DNA of 64,000 nt from positions 124,001 to 188,000 of the forward strand of contig CAMFII010000010.1 of the NCBI GenBank assembly GCA_945952585.1, in the 5' to 3' direction. Below, in pieces: positions 35,823 through 44,504 of the stretch. Source of the DNA: an uncultured Rhodobacter sp. GTDB taxonomy: Bacteria > Pseudomonadota > Alphaproteobacteria > Rhodobacterales > Rhodobacteraceae. Position numbers and translations under genes: made by a program. Position 1 is the stretch's first letter, and the number at the start of each line of letters is the position of its first letter. The notes beneath the pieces are model-generated. The model was given only the letters and a program-made list of their open reading frames with translations. It did not search any database and was not told where the DNA came from.

Positions 35823-36983
35823 ATGACCACCACCACCTATGTCAACCTGCGCGACATCGACGGCCAGACCATCGGCATCCGGTGCGGCGATGGCCGGATC
35901 GAGGCAATCGGTCCGGCTGTCACTGACGCGCGGGCTGTCGACGGCAATGGATGGCTGGTCCTTCCCGCTTTTGTCGAACCCCATGTCCATCTCGACAAGA
36001 CGCTCTGGGGCGAAAATTGGGTGCCCGGCCGCCGCGCCGCGCGCCTGCGCGACTACATCGACAATGAACGGCGCATCCTGTCGGCGAACCCCACACCCCC
36101 GGAAGAGCGGGCCGCCCGCCTGCTGGAGCGGATGATCGCCCAGGGCACGACCGCCGTGCGCAGCCATATCGACATCTCCCCCGATATCGGGCTTGCCCAT
36201 GTCGAGGCAATGTTCCGCCTGCGCGAGGCCTGGTCGGATCGCGTCGACCTGCAATTCGTGGCCTTCCCCCAACAGGGGCTTCTCTGCCGTCCCGGCACCG
36301 CCGACCTCATGCGCGAAGCGATCGCGATGGGGGTCGAAACGGTGGGCGGGCTCGATCCGGCGGGGATCGATGGCGACCCTGACGGCCAGTTGCGCTTCAT
36401 CTTTGATCTGGCAACGGCGACAGGCGCCGGCGTCGACATCCACCTGCATGACAAGGGCGAGCTTGGTGCCTGGCAGATCGGCCGTATCGTCGACTACACC
36501 GCCGCCTCCGGATTGGCTGGTCGGGTCATGATCTCGCATGCCTATTGCCTGGGCATGATCCCGGACGGCCAACTCGACCGACTGGGCGAGCGGCTGGCGC
36601 AGCAGGGCATCTCGTTGATGAGCTCGGTTCCCGCCGACATTGCCGTGCCGCCCATCGAGCGCCTGCACGAACTGGGCGTGACGGTCTGCGTGGGCTCGGA
36701 CGGCATCCGCGATGCCTGGTCGCCGCTTGGCAATGGCGACATGCTGGAGCGTGCGTTCCTCACCGCCTTCCGCTTCGACTGGAACACCGACGAGGATTTC
36801 CGCCGCGCCCTGTCCTGCGCCACGCACCAGGCGGCGAAGGCCATTGGCCTGCCCGACTACGGTCTTGCCGCCGGGAACCGCGCAGACTTCGTGCTGATCG
36901 ACGCGATCACCCCCGGCGATGCGCTTGCCCGCAGGCCCGGACACCGCAAGGTGATCCGCCGGGGCTTTCAGGTCGCCGGCTGA
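35823..36983 (+). CDS. Cytosine-deaminase-like amidohydrolase
   Basis: The 386-residue metal-dependent hydrolase is related to CodA and AtzC. The N-terminal HxH is present (PHVHLDKT, H54 and H56), as are H207 in DIHLHDKG, H239 in ISHAYC and D293 in GSDGIRD, so the mononuclear metal site is complete. The CodA general-acid Glu position is Asp210 here, hinting at a substrate other than cytosine. Such enzymes hydrolyse amino groups or ring amides of pyrimidine- or triazine-like compounds in the cytosol. It lies 52 bases after the importer genes and probably acts on the imported compound. Confidence 0.87.
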   Translation: MTTTTYVNLRDIDGQTIGIRCGDGRIEAIGPAVTDARAVDGNGWLVLPAFVEPHVHLDKTLWGENWVPGRRAARLRDYIDNERRILSANPTPPEERAARLLERMIAQGTTAVRSHIDISPDIGLAHVEAMFRLREAWSDRVDLQFVAFPQQGLLCRPGTADLMREAIAMGVETVGGLDPAGIDGDPDGQLRFIFDLATATGAGVDIHLHDKGELGAWQIGRIVDYTAASGLAGRVMISHAYCLGMIPDGQLDRLGERLAQQGISLMSSVPADIAVPPIERLHELGVTVCVGSDGIRDAWSPLGNGDMLERAFLTAFRFDWNTDEDFRRALSCATHQAAKAIGLPDYGLAAGNRADFVLIDAITPGDALARRPGHRKVIRRGFQVAG

Positions 36984-36994
36984 CCGAGGCAGAC

Positions 36995-37651
36995 ATGGAA
37001 TTCGATTTCACCACCCTGCCGGCGCCCGACCGCTACCGCCTGCTGACGAACTTTGTCGGCCCCCGCCCGATCGCGCTTGTCACTACCCGCTCCGCCGCGG
37101 GTCACGACAACGCTGCGCCCATGAGTTTCTTCAACGTGTTTGCCCATGAACCCCCGATCCTTGTTCTGGGGATCCAGCCACGCGGGAATGGCGACGAGAA
37201 GGACACCGTCGCCAACATCCGCCGCAGCGGGGAATTCGTGGTCAACATGGTGGATATGGCGCTCGCCGATGCCATGATCGTCTGCGGCGTCAACTTCGCC
37301 TCCGATGTCGATGAGCTGGCCTTCGCGGGGCTCACACCTCTGGCCAGCCGCAAGGTCGGGGCCGCGCGCATCGCCGAAAGCCCCTGCGCCTTCGAATGCC
37401 GGGTCGAGCGCCTGATCGACTATCCCAACCGCATCCTCGTCGTCGGCGAAGTGGTCCATATGCATGTACAGGACCGCTGCCTTGACGAGGCCGGTCGCTA
37501 TGTTAATCCGGCCACCTACCAGCCGATCGCCCGGCTGCATGCCGACAATTACATCACCTCGGATCGCCAGTTCGAACTCAAGAAGCCCGATCACCTGCTG
37601 CCCTACGAAACAGCCCAGACCACGCCCAAGACGGCGCGCAAGGTCGTCTGA
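36995..37651 (+). CDS. Flavin-reductase-fold (FMN-binding split barrel) protein
   Basis: The 218-residue protein has the flavin-reductase-like domain: VGPRPIALVTTRSAAGHDNAAPMSFFNVFAHEPPIL at the start and a central GEFVVNMVDMALADAM. It belongs to the DIM6/NTAB-type group that binds FMN and either supplies reduced flavin or acts as an oxygenase component. The start at 36995 begins the domain; the longer open frame to 36545 overlaps the amidohydrolase and is rejected. No monooxygenase partner is seen nearby, so the redox role is open. Confidence 0.83.
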   Translation: MEFDFTTLPAPDRYRLLTNFVGPRPIALVTTRSAAGHDNAAPMSFFNVFAHEPPILVLGIQPRGNGDEKDTVANIRRSGEFVVNMVDMALADAMIVCGVNFASDVDELAFAGLTPLASRKVGAARIAESPCAFECRVERLIDYPNRILVVGEVVHMHVQDRCLDEAGRYVNPATYQPIARLHADNYITSDRQFELKKPDHLLPYETAQTTPKTARKVV

Positions 37652-37654
37652 TCC

Positions 37655-39145
37655 ATGTCTGACCAGAGCATGCAACTGGCCGATCTTCCCCTTGGTGCGC
37701 GTCTCCCCGGCCGCACGGCCCTTGCCGCGCGCTGGATCGTCGCGCATGACGGGCGGGGACATCGCCTTCTGGAGAACGGCGAGATCGTCTTCGAAGGATC
37801 CGACATCCTTTATGTCGGCCGCAGTTTTCCCGGCCCCGTCGCCCGCCGCGTCGATCTTGGCGAGGTTCTGGTCTCGCCCGGTTTCATCGACCTCGATGCG
37901 CTGTCCGATCTCGATACGACGTTGCTGACCGTCGATTACGGACCCGGCTGGGCCACGGGGCGGGTCTGGCCGGAAGACTACGTGCGGCGCGGCCCGGTCG
38001 AGATGTATGATCCCGACGAGTTGGCCTTCCAGAAACGCTTCGCCTTTGCCCAGCTCCTGAGAAACGGCATCACGACCGCCCTGCCCATCGCCTCGCTCTT
38101 CTATCGCGAATGGGGCGAAACCGTCGCCGAGTTCGACGCCGCAGCGCAGGCGGCACAGGATCTTGGCCTGCGGGTCTATCTCGGCCCCGCCTATCGCTCC
38201 GGTGGCATGGTCTGCACCGCGCCTGGCGTTCTGGAACCGCGCTTCGATGACGAACGCGGGTTCAAGGGCCTGTCCGACGCGTTGGCTTTCGCCGAGCGGA
38301 TCGACGGCGCGTCTGGTGGCCTGATACGCGCGATGCTGGCGCCCGACCGGGTCGAGACCTGCACCTTGCCGCTCTTGCGCCGCACAATGGACGCCGCGCG
38401 GGACCGGAACCTGCCTGTCCGCCTGCACATGGCGCAAGGCCGCATGGAACGGCAGACGGTCCAGCGCCTGCATGGCACGACCGCGCCGCAGTGGCTGGCG
38501 ACCCACGATTTGCTGCACGACCGCCTGATCGCGCCGCACGCGGTCGAGGCCGAGCCGGAAGACCTAGCGCTTTACGCCGAGCATGGCGTCACCATCGCCC
38601 ATTGCCCACTCGTCTATGCCCGCGACGGAGAGATGCTGCGCTCGTTCCGGCGCTGCCGACAGATGGGCATCCGCATCGGCATGGGCACGGACACCGCCCC
38701 GCCGGACATGGTGCTGAACATGGCTGTGGCCTTGATGATGGGCCGCGCCGCCGAGGGCAGCGAAACGGGTCTCAGCACGGCCGAGGTGTTCGACGCTGCC
38801 ACAACGGGCGGGGCTGATGCGCTCGGCCGACCCGACCTCGGCCGACTGTCCACGGGCGCAAAGGCAGACATCGCCGTGTTCGACCTGATGGATTCCTGGT
38901 TCGCCCCCACCATCGATCCGATCCAGTCGCTGATCTTCGGCGCCACCGGTCGCGTCACGCGTGCAGTCTTCGTCGACGGTCGGCTCTCGATGCGCGACGG
39001 CACGCTGGCAGGCTTCGACGCCGTTGCAGCACGTCAGCGGGCACAGGTGCAGTTCGACAGGATGCTGGGGCGCTATCCCGAGCGAACGTGGGGCCAGCCC
39101 GACCTCGCGACAATCTTCCCTCCAACCTTCCCGCTTCTACGCTAA
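37655..39145 (+). CDS. Amidohydrolase-family protein lacking the N-terminal HxH metal motif
   Basis: The 496-residue protein has the overall architecture of the TrzN/AtzA/MtaD-type amidohydrolases: an N-terminal beta-sandwich (NGEIVFEGSDILYVG), the barrel, and a C-terminal GRLSTGAKADIAVFDL block. Three metal or catalytic positions are kept: H258 in LHMAQG, H295 in APHAVE and D346 in GMGTDTAPP, plus H316 in IAHCP. The usual PGFIxxHxH is replaced by PGFIDLDALSD (D81-A82-L83), so the first two metal ligands are missing. It starts 3 bases after the flavin-reductase-fold gene and is the last gene of the cassette. Confidence 0.83.
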   Translation: MSDQSMQLADLPLGARLPGRTALAARWIVAHDGRGHRLLENGEIVFEGSDILYVGRSFPGPVARRVDLGEVLVSPGFIDLDALSDLDTTLLTVDYGPGWATGRVWPEDYVRRGPVEMYDPDELAFQKRFAFAQLLRNGITTALPIASLFYREWGETVAEFDAAAQAAQDLGLRVYLGPAYRSGGMVCTAPGVLEPRFDDERGFKGLSDALAFAERIDGASGGLIRAMLAPDRVETCTLPLLRRTMDAARDRNLPVRLHMAQGRMERQTVQRLHGTTAPQWLATHDLLHDRLIAPHAVEAEPEDLALYAEHGVTIAHCPLVYARDGEMLRSFRRCRQMGIRIGMGTDTAPPDMVLNMAVALMMGRAAEGSETGLSTAEVFDAATTGGADALGRPDLGRLSTGAKADIAVFDLMDSWFAPTIDPIQSLIFGATGRVTRAVFVDGRLSMRDGTLAGFDAVAARQRAQVQFDRMLGRYPERTWGQPDLATIFPPTFPLLR

Positions 39146-39517
39146 GGGATTGCTGTGGAACGATAAGAGGTAGAGCTAGGACCATCTGACGTCCCGGCTC
39201 TTTCTGACGAAGCCGGCCTGCCACGATCGGGTGGTCCCGCTTCAATACTGGCCATTCGGGGTTTTGGCTGTCCGGCTGGGTTGTCCGATCTAGCCGCTCT
39301 GGCTGGCAAAGTTGGCCGCGAACAGGTCAGCCTGCCGGAGCTTTGCGACGATCTGCTCGGGCTTGTATCCTCTGGCGCATTTCCGATCCTCCAAATGGCT
39401 CGCATGCCATACCTCGGGGAAGAGCACTCTTCTGGGGCTGGCCAGGCCTCGGCGGGCCTCCCGTCGTTTATGGACCACAGTTCGATCTGCCCCGGCTCCG
39501 CTTTTTGTCAGCTGGAC
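39146..39517. other. Gene-free stretch between the amidohydrolase and the ScfR-type regulator
   Basis: The two flanking genes converge here. Apart from a transposase orfA trace on the minus strand (39301-39392), nothing recognisable was found. No clear bidirectional terminator was seen. Confidence 0.45.
39301..39392 (-). pseudogene. IS3-type orfA 5' remnant
   Basis: On the minus strand a GGAGG site (39392-39388) precedes an ATG at 39380. One frameshift later the sequence reads YKPEQIVAKLRQADLFA, the standard N terminus of many IS3-family OrfA proteins. It stops after about 25 codons. It is a dead fragment without the rest of the element. Confidence 0.5.
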
Positions 39518-40912
39518 CTATCCGTCAAATCGTGTGGCCCCGCGCCGCCGCACATCGACCGGCCGCGTGTTGATCACCGCCTGGTGCGCGCGCTGGTCGC
39601 AGCCGCTGCGCGGGCAGATGCGGCAGTTGATGCCGATGGGGGTCATCTGCGCGGTTGTCACCGACAGGCCCTCAGCATAGCCGATCTGGGCGGCATGCTC
39701 GATGGCGCAGCCCATGGCAACGGCCAGTCGTTTGTCCTGGGCGTGGCGGTACCAGGTCGGGCGGTCGACGGTGCGGGAGACCACGAAGAACCGGCTGCCA
39801 TCCGGCATCTCGACAAACTGCGGTACGATCCGCCCCGGCGTGCGAAACGAGGTATGGACATCCAGTCGTGGGCAGGCGCCACCGTATTCGGCCAAGGGAA
39901 ACTCGGTTGAGTTGAAGCGCTTGGTCACGTTTCCGCCCTTGTCGATCCGCAGGAAGAAGAAAGGCACGCCCTGCACACCCTCGCGCTGCAGCGTGGTCGC
40001 GCGATGGCAGGCTTGTTCGAAGCTGACACCAAAGCGCGTCGCCATCAGGTCGAAGTCGTATTTCGTTGCCCGCGCCTCGGCGATGAAGGCGTCGTAGGGC
40101 ATCAGGACCGCTGCGGCGAAGTAGTTGGCAAGTTCCACCCGCAGACGGCTGGCGGCTGACGGATCTGTAAGGCCTGCCCGTTCGATCAGGCTGTCGAGAA
40201 GCCCGCGCTGTTCCAGCAACGCGCAGATATGCACCAGCTGGAAGCTGCGATTGGGATGGTCGAGCGCCTCGGACAAAAGAATTTCGCGGCGCGTCTCGTC
40301 ATAGGTCCGCAGCGCGCCCGGCATGTCTTCGACCCGCGCCAGCCGGACCGTCACGCCAAGCTGGTTGCGCAGCCGGGCCTTGAGGCTTGCATAGATGTCA
40401 TCGAGATCGGGGCGCTCGCCGCTCCAGAACGCGTCTGCCGCCTGTTCCAGCTCGCGGAAATGGTTGCGGTTGCGCCGAAAGATCATGTGGACCGAGGCAT
40501 CGGGGCTGTCGACCGGATCAGATGTCGTCTGGGACAGGGCGGACAGACGATCGATTGCCGAGCCATAGGCGCGATGAAGGCGCAGCATGGCGGCGGCAAG
40601 GTCGGGCGCATGGACAAGGGCTGCGCGCAACTGTGGAAGGTCGGGCCGGCCCCCGGCAAATAGCGGATCCTGCAGGCAGGTGCGCAGATCGGCCAGCATC
40701 GAGCCTGCCTGATCGTCGGCGAGGTCGCGCCAGTCAACTCCATACTCCTCCATCAGGCGCAGAAGCACCTGGACAGAAACCGATCTTTCGTTGTTTTCCA
40801 GAAGGTTGACGTAGGAAGCTGAGATTCCGAGCGAGCGCGCCATGGCGCTTTGGGTCTCGCCCCGCTCTTGCCGGAGACGACGCAACTGCGGGCCGATAAA
40901 GGTCTTCTGCAT
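39518..40912 (-). CDS. XRE-family regulator with IrrE-like/DUF2083 domains (ScfR/RamB type)
   Basis: The 464-residue regulator has an XRE helix-turn-helix near residues 6-62 (GPQLRRLRQERGETQSAMARSLGISASYVNLLENNERS). A central IrrE/ImmA-like region follows. The C-terminal DUF2083 domain has the cysteine-containing end INCRICPRSGCDQRAHQA. This is the layout of ScfR/RamB-type regulators that control short-chain acyl-CoA, acetate or propionate metabolism. The ATG at 40912 is preferred; a GTG at 40924 is possible. It is divergent from the serine-cycle operon across an AT-rich gap with repeated motifs and probably controls it. Confidence 0.88.
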   Translation of the reverse strand: MQKTFIGPQLRRLRQERGETQSAMARSLGISASYVNLLENNERSVSVQVLLRLMEEYGVDWRDLADDQAGSMLADLRTCLQDPLFAGGRPDLPQLRAALVHAPDLAAAMLRLHRAYGSAIDRLSALSQTTSDPVDSPDASVHMIFRRNRNHFRELEQAADAFWSGERPDLDDIYASLKARLRNQLGVTVRLARVEDMPGALRTYDETRREILLSEALDHPNRSFQLVHICALLEQRGLLDSLIERAGLTDPSAASRLRVELANYFAAAVLMPYDAFIAEARATKYDFDLMATRFGVSFEQACHRATTLQREGVQGVPFFFLRIDKGGNVTKRFNSTEFPLAEYGGACPRLDVHTSFRTPGRIVPQFVEMPDGSRFFVVSRTVDRPTWYRHAQDKRLAVAMGCAIEHAAQIGYAEGLSVTTAQMTPIGINCRICPRSGCDQRAHQAVINTRPVDVRRRGATRFDG

Positions 40913-40942
40913 ACCGTCGCACACAAATCAGATATTGTCGTA

Positions 40943-40975
40943 TTTACAATATTACAACTTTCACAATTTGTAAAT
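40943..40975. promoter_or_regulatory. Repeated TTnACAA motifs in the ScfR/sgaA divergent promoter
   Basis: TTTACAA (40943), ATTACAA (40951) and TTCACAA (40960) are followed by TTTGTAAA (40967-40974), an inverted copy, with 8-9-base spacing. The surrounding 60 bases are strikingly AT-rich for this genome. This is a likely operator for the adjacent regulator. Confidence 0.5.
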
Positions 40976-41068
40976 TGCTGCATTCACAGCAGAACGCGAC
41001 TGCATTTGCTGAAATTCCATGCAGATTGCATCGTGCGCCTCGACTGAACGCTGTCAGAGGAACGCGCC

Positions 41069-42268
41069 ATGACCTTCCGCCCCGGCTTGAACCACCTTTA
41101 CATTCCCGGGCCGACAAATGTGCCCGACAGCGTTCGCATGGCGATGAACGTGCCCCAGCAGGACCAGCGCGGCCCCGAATTCGGCGCCTTCGTGCTGTCG
41201 ATCCTCGCCGATCTGAAGGCGCTGTTCGGCACCACCAAGGGCAAGGTCATGCTGTTTCCGGGGTCGGGTACCTCGGCCTGGGAAGCGGCGATCACCAACA
41301 CGCTTTCGCCGGGCGACCGCGTCCTGATGGCGCGGCATGGCCAGTTCTCGACCCTCTGGGTGAAGATGGCGGTGGACCTCGGGCTTGACGTCGAAGTCAT
41401 CGACCTGCCCTGGGGCGCGGGCACTCCGGTCACCGAGTTCGCGCGCCGTCTGGGTGCCGACCGCGAGGGCAAGATCAAGGCCGTCTTCGTCACCCATAAC
41501 GAGACGGCGACTGGTGTGACCTCGAACGTCGCGGGGGTGCGCCAGGCGCTCGATGCCAGCTTCCATGAGGCGATGTTGTTCGTCGATGGCGTCTCGTCCA
41601 TTGGCTCGATCCCGTTCCTCATGGATGACTGGGGCGTCGATCTCGCCGTGACCGGCAGCCAGAAGGGCCTGATGTCGCCCGCTGGCCTGGGGATCCTTGG
41701 CGTCAGCGAGAAGGCGATGGCTGCCTCGAAGTCAAACGGCATGCGCCGCAGCTTCCTGAAATTCGACGATTACATGGCCCAGACCGAGACGGGCTATTTC
41801 CCGCATACGCCGCCGACCCCGGTGCTGCATGGCCTGCGCGAGGCGCTGAACCGCATCAATCGCGAAGGCCTGGACGCCGTCTTTGCGCGCCATGCCCGTC
41901 TGGCAGCCGGTGTTCGTGCCGGCGTCGCGGCCTGGGGCCTGGACACCTGTGCCGAGCACGTCTCGCTGGCCTCGAATACCGTCACGGCCATCAAGACGCC
42001 GGCTGGTGTCGATGCCCGCGAGGTCATCCGCATCGGTCTTGTCCGTTACAACACCTCTTTCGGATCCGGCCTCGCGCAGCTCGCTGGCAAGGTGTTCCGC
42101 ATCGGCCACCTTGGCGACCTGAACGAGGGCATGTGCCTGACCGCGCTTGCGGTGGCCGAACTGTCGCTGCGCGCGGCGGGCGCCAAGGTGCCGCTCGGGG
42201 CGGGCGTCGCGGCGGCACAGGAAATCTACGAAGAGAACGCCCCGGCGTTCGCACTGGCAGCGGAGTAA
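41069..42268 (+). CDS. sgaA: Serine--glyoxylate aminotransferase
   Basis: PLP-dependent transamination of serine and glyoxylate to hydroxypyruvate and glycine, a central serine-cycle step. The 399-residue protein starts with HLYIPGPTNVPDSV and has LFPGSGTSAWEAAI, VTHNETATGV and DGVSSIGSIPF. The PLP-binding lysine is K199 in TGSQKGLM. These match class V aminotransferases of the serine-glyoxylate/alanine-glyoxylate group. It lies 4 bases before the malyl-CoA lyase gene, giving a glyoxylate-producing and a glyoxylate-consuming enzyme in one operon. Confidence 0.93.
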   Translation: MTFRPGLNHLYIPGPTNVPDSVRMAMNVPQQDQRGPEFGAFVLSILADLKALFGTTKGKVMLFPGSGTSAWEAAITNTLSPGDRVLMARHGQFSTLWVKMAVDLGLDVEVIDLPWGAGTPVTEFARRLGADREGKIKAVFVTHNETATGVTSNVAGVRQALDASFHEAMLFVDGVSSIGSIPFLMDDWGVDLAVTGSQKGLMSPAGLGILGVSEKAMAASKSNGMRRSFLKFDDYMAQTETGYFPHTPPTPVLHGLREALNRINREGLDAVFARHARLAAGVRAGVAAWGLDTCAEHVSLASNTVTAIKTPAGVDAREVIRIGLVRYNTSFGSGLAQLAGKVFRIGHLGDLNEGMCLTALAVAELSLRAAGAKVPLGAGVAAAQEIYEENAPAFALAAE

Positions 42269-42272
42269 GACG

Positions 42273-43211
42273 ATGAGCCACACCCTTCACCCTCTCAAGA
42301 AGCAGCGCCTCCAGCGCTCGGAGCTCGCCGTCCCGGCCAGCAACGTCACGATGATCGAAAAGGCCGCCAATGGCCCAGCCGACTACGTCTTCCTCGATCT
42401 TGAGGATGCTGTGGCCCCGCCCGAAAAGGAGCAGGCCCGCAAGAACGCGATTGAGGCCCTGAACGACATCGACTGGGCCGCCAAGGGCAAGACCGTCTCG
42501 GTCCGGATCAACGGCCTCGACACGCACTACATGTACCGTGACGTGGTCGATGTGATGGAGCAGGCCGGCGACCGGGTGCACACGCTTCTGGTTCCGAAGG
42601 TCGGTGTGCCGGGCGACCTCTACATGGTCGAGGCGATGGTCAACCAGATCGAGATGGCCAAGGGCTTTACCACTCGTGTCGGGCTCGAGGCGCTGATCGA
42701 AACCGCGCTCGGGATGGCCAATGTCGAGGCCATCGCGCAGTTCGGCGGTCGGCTTGAGGCGCTGCATTTCGGTGTGGCCGACTTTGCCGCGTCGATGCGG
42801 GCGCGCACCGTGAACATCGGCGGGCTGAACCCCGACTACCCGGGCGATCAGTGGCATGCCGCCATTGCCCGGATGGTCACCGCCTGCCGCGCCTATGGGC
42901 TCCGTCCGATCGACGGCCCGTTCGGCGACTTCTCGGACCCCGAGGGCTACAAGGCCGGTGCCCGCCGCGCCGCTGCCCTGGGTTGCGAGGGGAAATGGGC
43001 GATCCACCCGTCCCAGGTCACCCTGGCCAACGAAGTCTTCTCACCCACGACCGCCGAGGTGACCAAGGCGCGGCGCATCATCGAGGAACTGCGCACCGCC
43101 GAAGCCCAGGGCAAGGGCGCGGCCAGCCTCGACGGCAAGATGATCGACGCGGCCAGCGAGCGCATGGCCAAGAACGTGCTGGTGATCGCCGACGCCATCT
43201 CCGGCAAGTAA
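42273..43211 (+). CDS. mclA: L-malyl-CoA lyase (serine-cycle type)
   Basis: The 312-residue CitE-like TIM-barrel enzyme cleaves malyl-CoA to glyoxylate and acetyl-CoA. Segments RSELAVPASN, FLDLEDAVAPPEKEQARKN, RINGLDTHYMYRDVVD, LIETALGMANVEAIA, IDGPFGDFSDPEGY and GKWAIHPSQV are characteristic. The overall pattern resembles Methylobacterium MclA more than the Rhodobacter Mcl1 type, with a shorter loop before the late helices (GGLNPDYPGDQWHA). The ATG at 42273 is 4 bases after sgaA. A hairpin follows before mtkA. Confidence 0.93.
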   Translation: MSHTLHPLKKQRLQRSELAVPASNVTMIEKAANGPADYVFLDLEDAVAPPEKEQARKNAIEALNDIDWAAKGKTVSVRINGLDTHYMYRDVVDVMEQAGDRVHTLLVPKVGVPGDLYMVEAMVNQIEMAKGFTTRVGLEALIETALGMANVEAIAQFGGRLEALHFGVADFAASMRARTVNIGGLNPDYPGDQWHAAIARMVTACRAYGLRPIDGPFGDFSDPEGYKAGARRAAALGCEGKWAIHPSQVTLANEVFSPTTAEVTKARRIIEELRTAEAQGKGAASLDGKMIDAASERMAKNVLVIADAISGK

Positions 43212-43226
43212 CGCCTCGCCTCTAGC

Positions 43227-43249
43227 GACGGGCTCAAAGGGGGCCCGTC
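43227..43249 (+). other. Intercistronic hairpin between mclA and mtkA
   Basis: GACGGGC (43227-43233) pairs with GCCCGTC (43243-43249) around a 9-base loop in a 110-base gap. There is no T-run. It may stabilise the upstream mRNA or attenuate mtkAB. Confidence 0.5.
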
Positions 43250-43321
43250 CCAACAACAACGGCAGACCTGCGGCAGCACGGGCGACCGTGACTGGCCGGA
43301 TAATGCCATGGGAGGACTGAC

Positions 43322-44494
43322 ATGGACATTCACGAATACCAGGCAAAGGAAATCCTCGGCCGCTTCGGCGTCCCGGTGCCGCGCGGAGGGTTGGCCTACA
43401 GCCCCGAACAGGCCGCCTATCGGGCGCGCGAACTGGGCGGTCATGCCTGGGTGGTGAAGGCCCAGGTCCATGCCGGCGGCCGTGGCGCCGCGGGCGGGGT
43501 CAAGCTCTGCAAGTCGGTGGATGAGGTGCAAAGCTATGCCGCGAGCCTCTTTGGCCGCCAACTGGTGACCAAGCAAACTGACCAAGCTGGCAAGGGCGTC
43601 TATCGCCTTTGGATCGAACCGGCCTGCGACATCGCGCAGGAGCTGTATCTGGGCTTCGTGCTCGACCGGAAATCCGAGCGCATCATGATTGTCGCCTCGG
43701 CCCATGGCGGGATCGAGATCGAGGATCTGGCCGAGACCGACCCGGCCAGCCTGCGCCGCATGACCATCGACCCGGCAACCGGCCTTGTCGAATTCCAGGC
43801 CCGTGAACTGGCCTTCGGCCTTGGGCTGTCCGGCACGCAGATCAGCCAGATGGTGACGATCCTGCAGGCCTGCTACCGCGCCTATCGCGACCTTGATGCG
43901 ATGATGGTCGAGATCAATCCGCTGGTCATCACCGGCGCGGGCGATCTGGTGGCGCTCGATGCCAAGATGAGCTTCGACACCAACGCCCTGTTCCGCCGCC
44001 CGCAGATCGCGGAACTCCGCGACCGCAGCCAGGAAGACCCGCGCGAGTCGACCGCGGGCGACCACGGCCTCGCCTATGTGGGGCTGACGGGCGACATCGG
44101 CTGCATCATCAATGGCGCGGGCCTTGCCATGGCGACGATGGACATGATCAAGCTCGCGGGCGGCGAGCCTGCCAACTTCCTCGACATCGGCGGCGGGGCG
44201 AGCCCCGAGCGTGTCGTGCGTGCCTTCCGCACCGTGCTGGCCGACCGCAATGTCAGCGTGATCCTTGTGAATATCTTCGCCGGCATCAACCGTTGCGACT
44301 GGGTGGCCGAGGGCGTGGTGAAGGCCTATCGCGAGGTCGGCATGACCATTCCGGTCGTCGTCCGGCTGGCCGGGACGAATGTCGAGGAAGGCAAGGCGAT
44401 CCTTCAGACGTCGGGCCTGCCGCTCATCACCGCCGACACCTTGGCCGAGGCCGCTGCAAAGGCTGTGGCCGCACGTCCGAAACTGGCAGCCTGA
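43322..44494 (+). CDS. mtkA: Malate--CoA ligase subunit beta
   Basis: The 390-residue ATP-grasp subunit is homologous to SucC, beginning [23 protein letters not shown]. It contains [19 protein letters not shown] for nucleotide binding, EINPLVIT, and the [14 protein letters not shown] region. Paired with MtkB next to malyl-CoA lyase and serine-glyoxylate aminotransferase, it most likely activates malate to malyl-CoA rather than succinate. The context decides this, since the families are close. GGAGG precedes the ATG. Confidence 0.9.
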   Translation: MDIHEYQAKEILGRFGVPVPRGGLAYSPEQAAYRARELGGHAWVVKAQVHAGGRGAAGGVKLCKSVDEVQSYAASLFGRQLVTKQTDQAGKGVYRLWIEPACDIAQELYLGFVLDRKSERIMIVASAHGGIEIEDLAETDPASLRRMTIDPATGLVEFQARELAFGLGLSGTQISQMVTILQACYRAYRDLDAMMVEINPLVITGAGDLVALDAKMSFDTNALFRRPQIAELRDRSQEDPRESTAGDHGLAYVGLTGDIGCIINGAGLAMATMDMIKLAGGEPANFLDIGGGASPERVVRAFRTVLADRNVSVILVNIFAGINRCDWVAEGVVKAYREVGMTIPVVVRLAGTNVEEGKAILQTSGLPLITADTLAEAAAKAVAARPKLAA

Positions 44495-44504
44495 GGAGGA
44501 TCCC

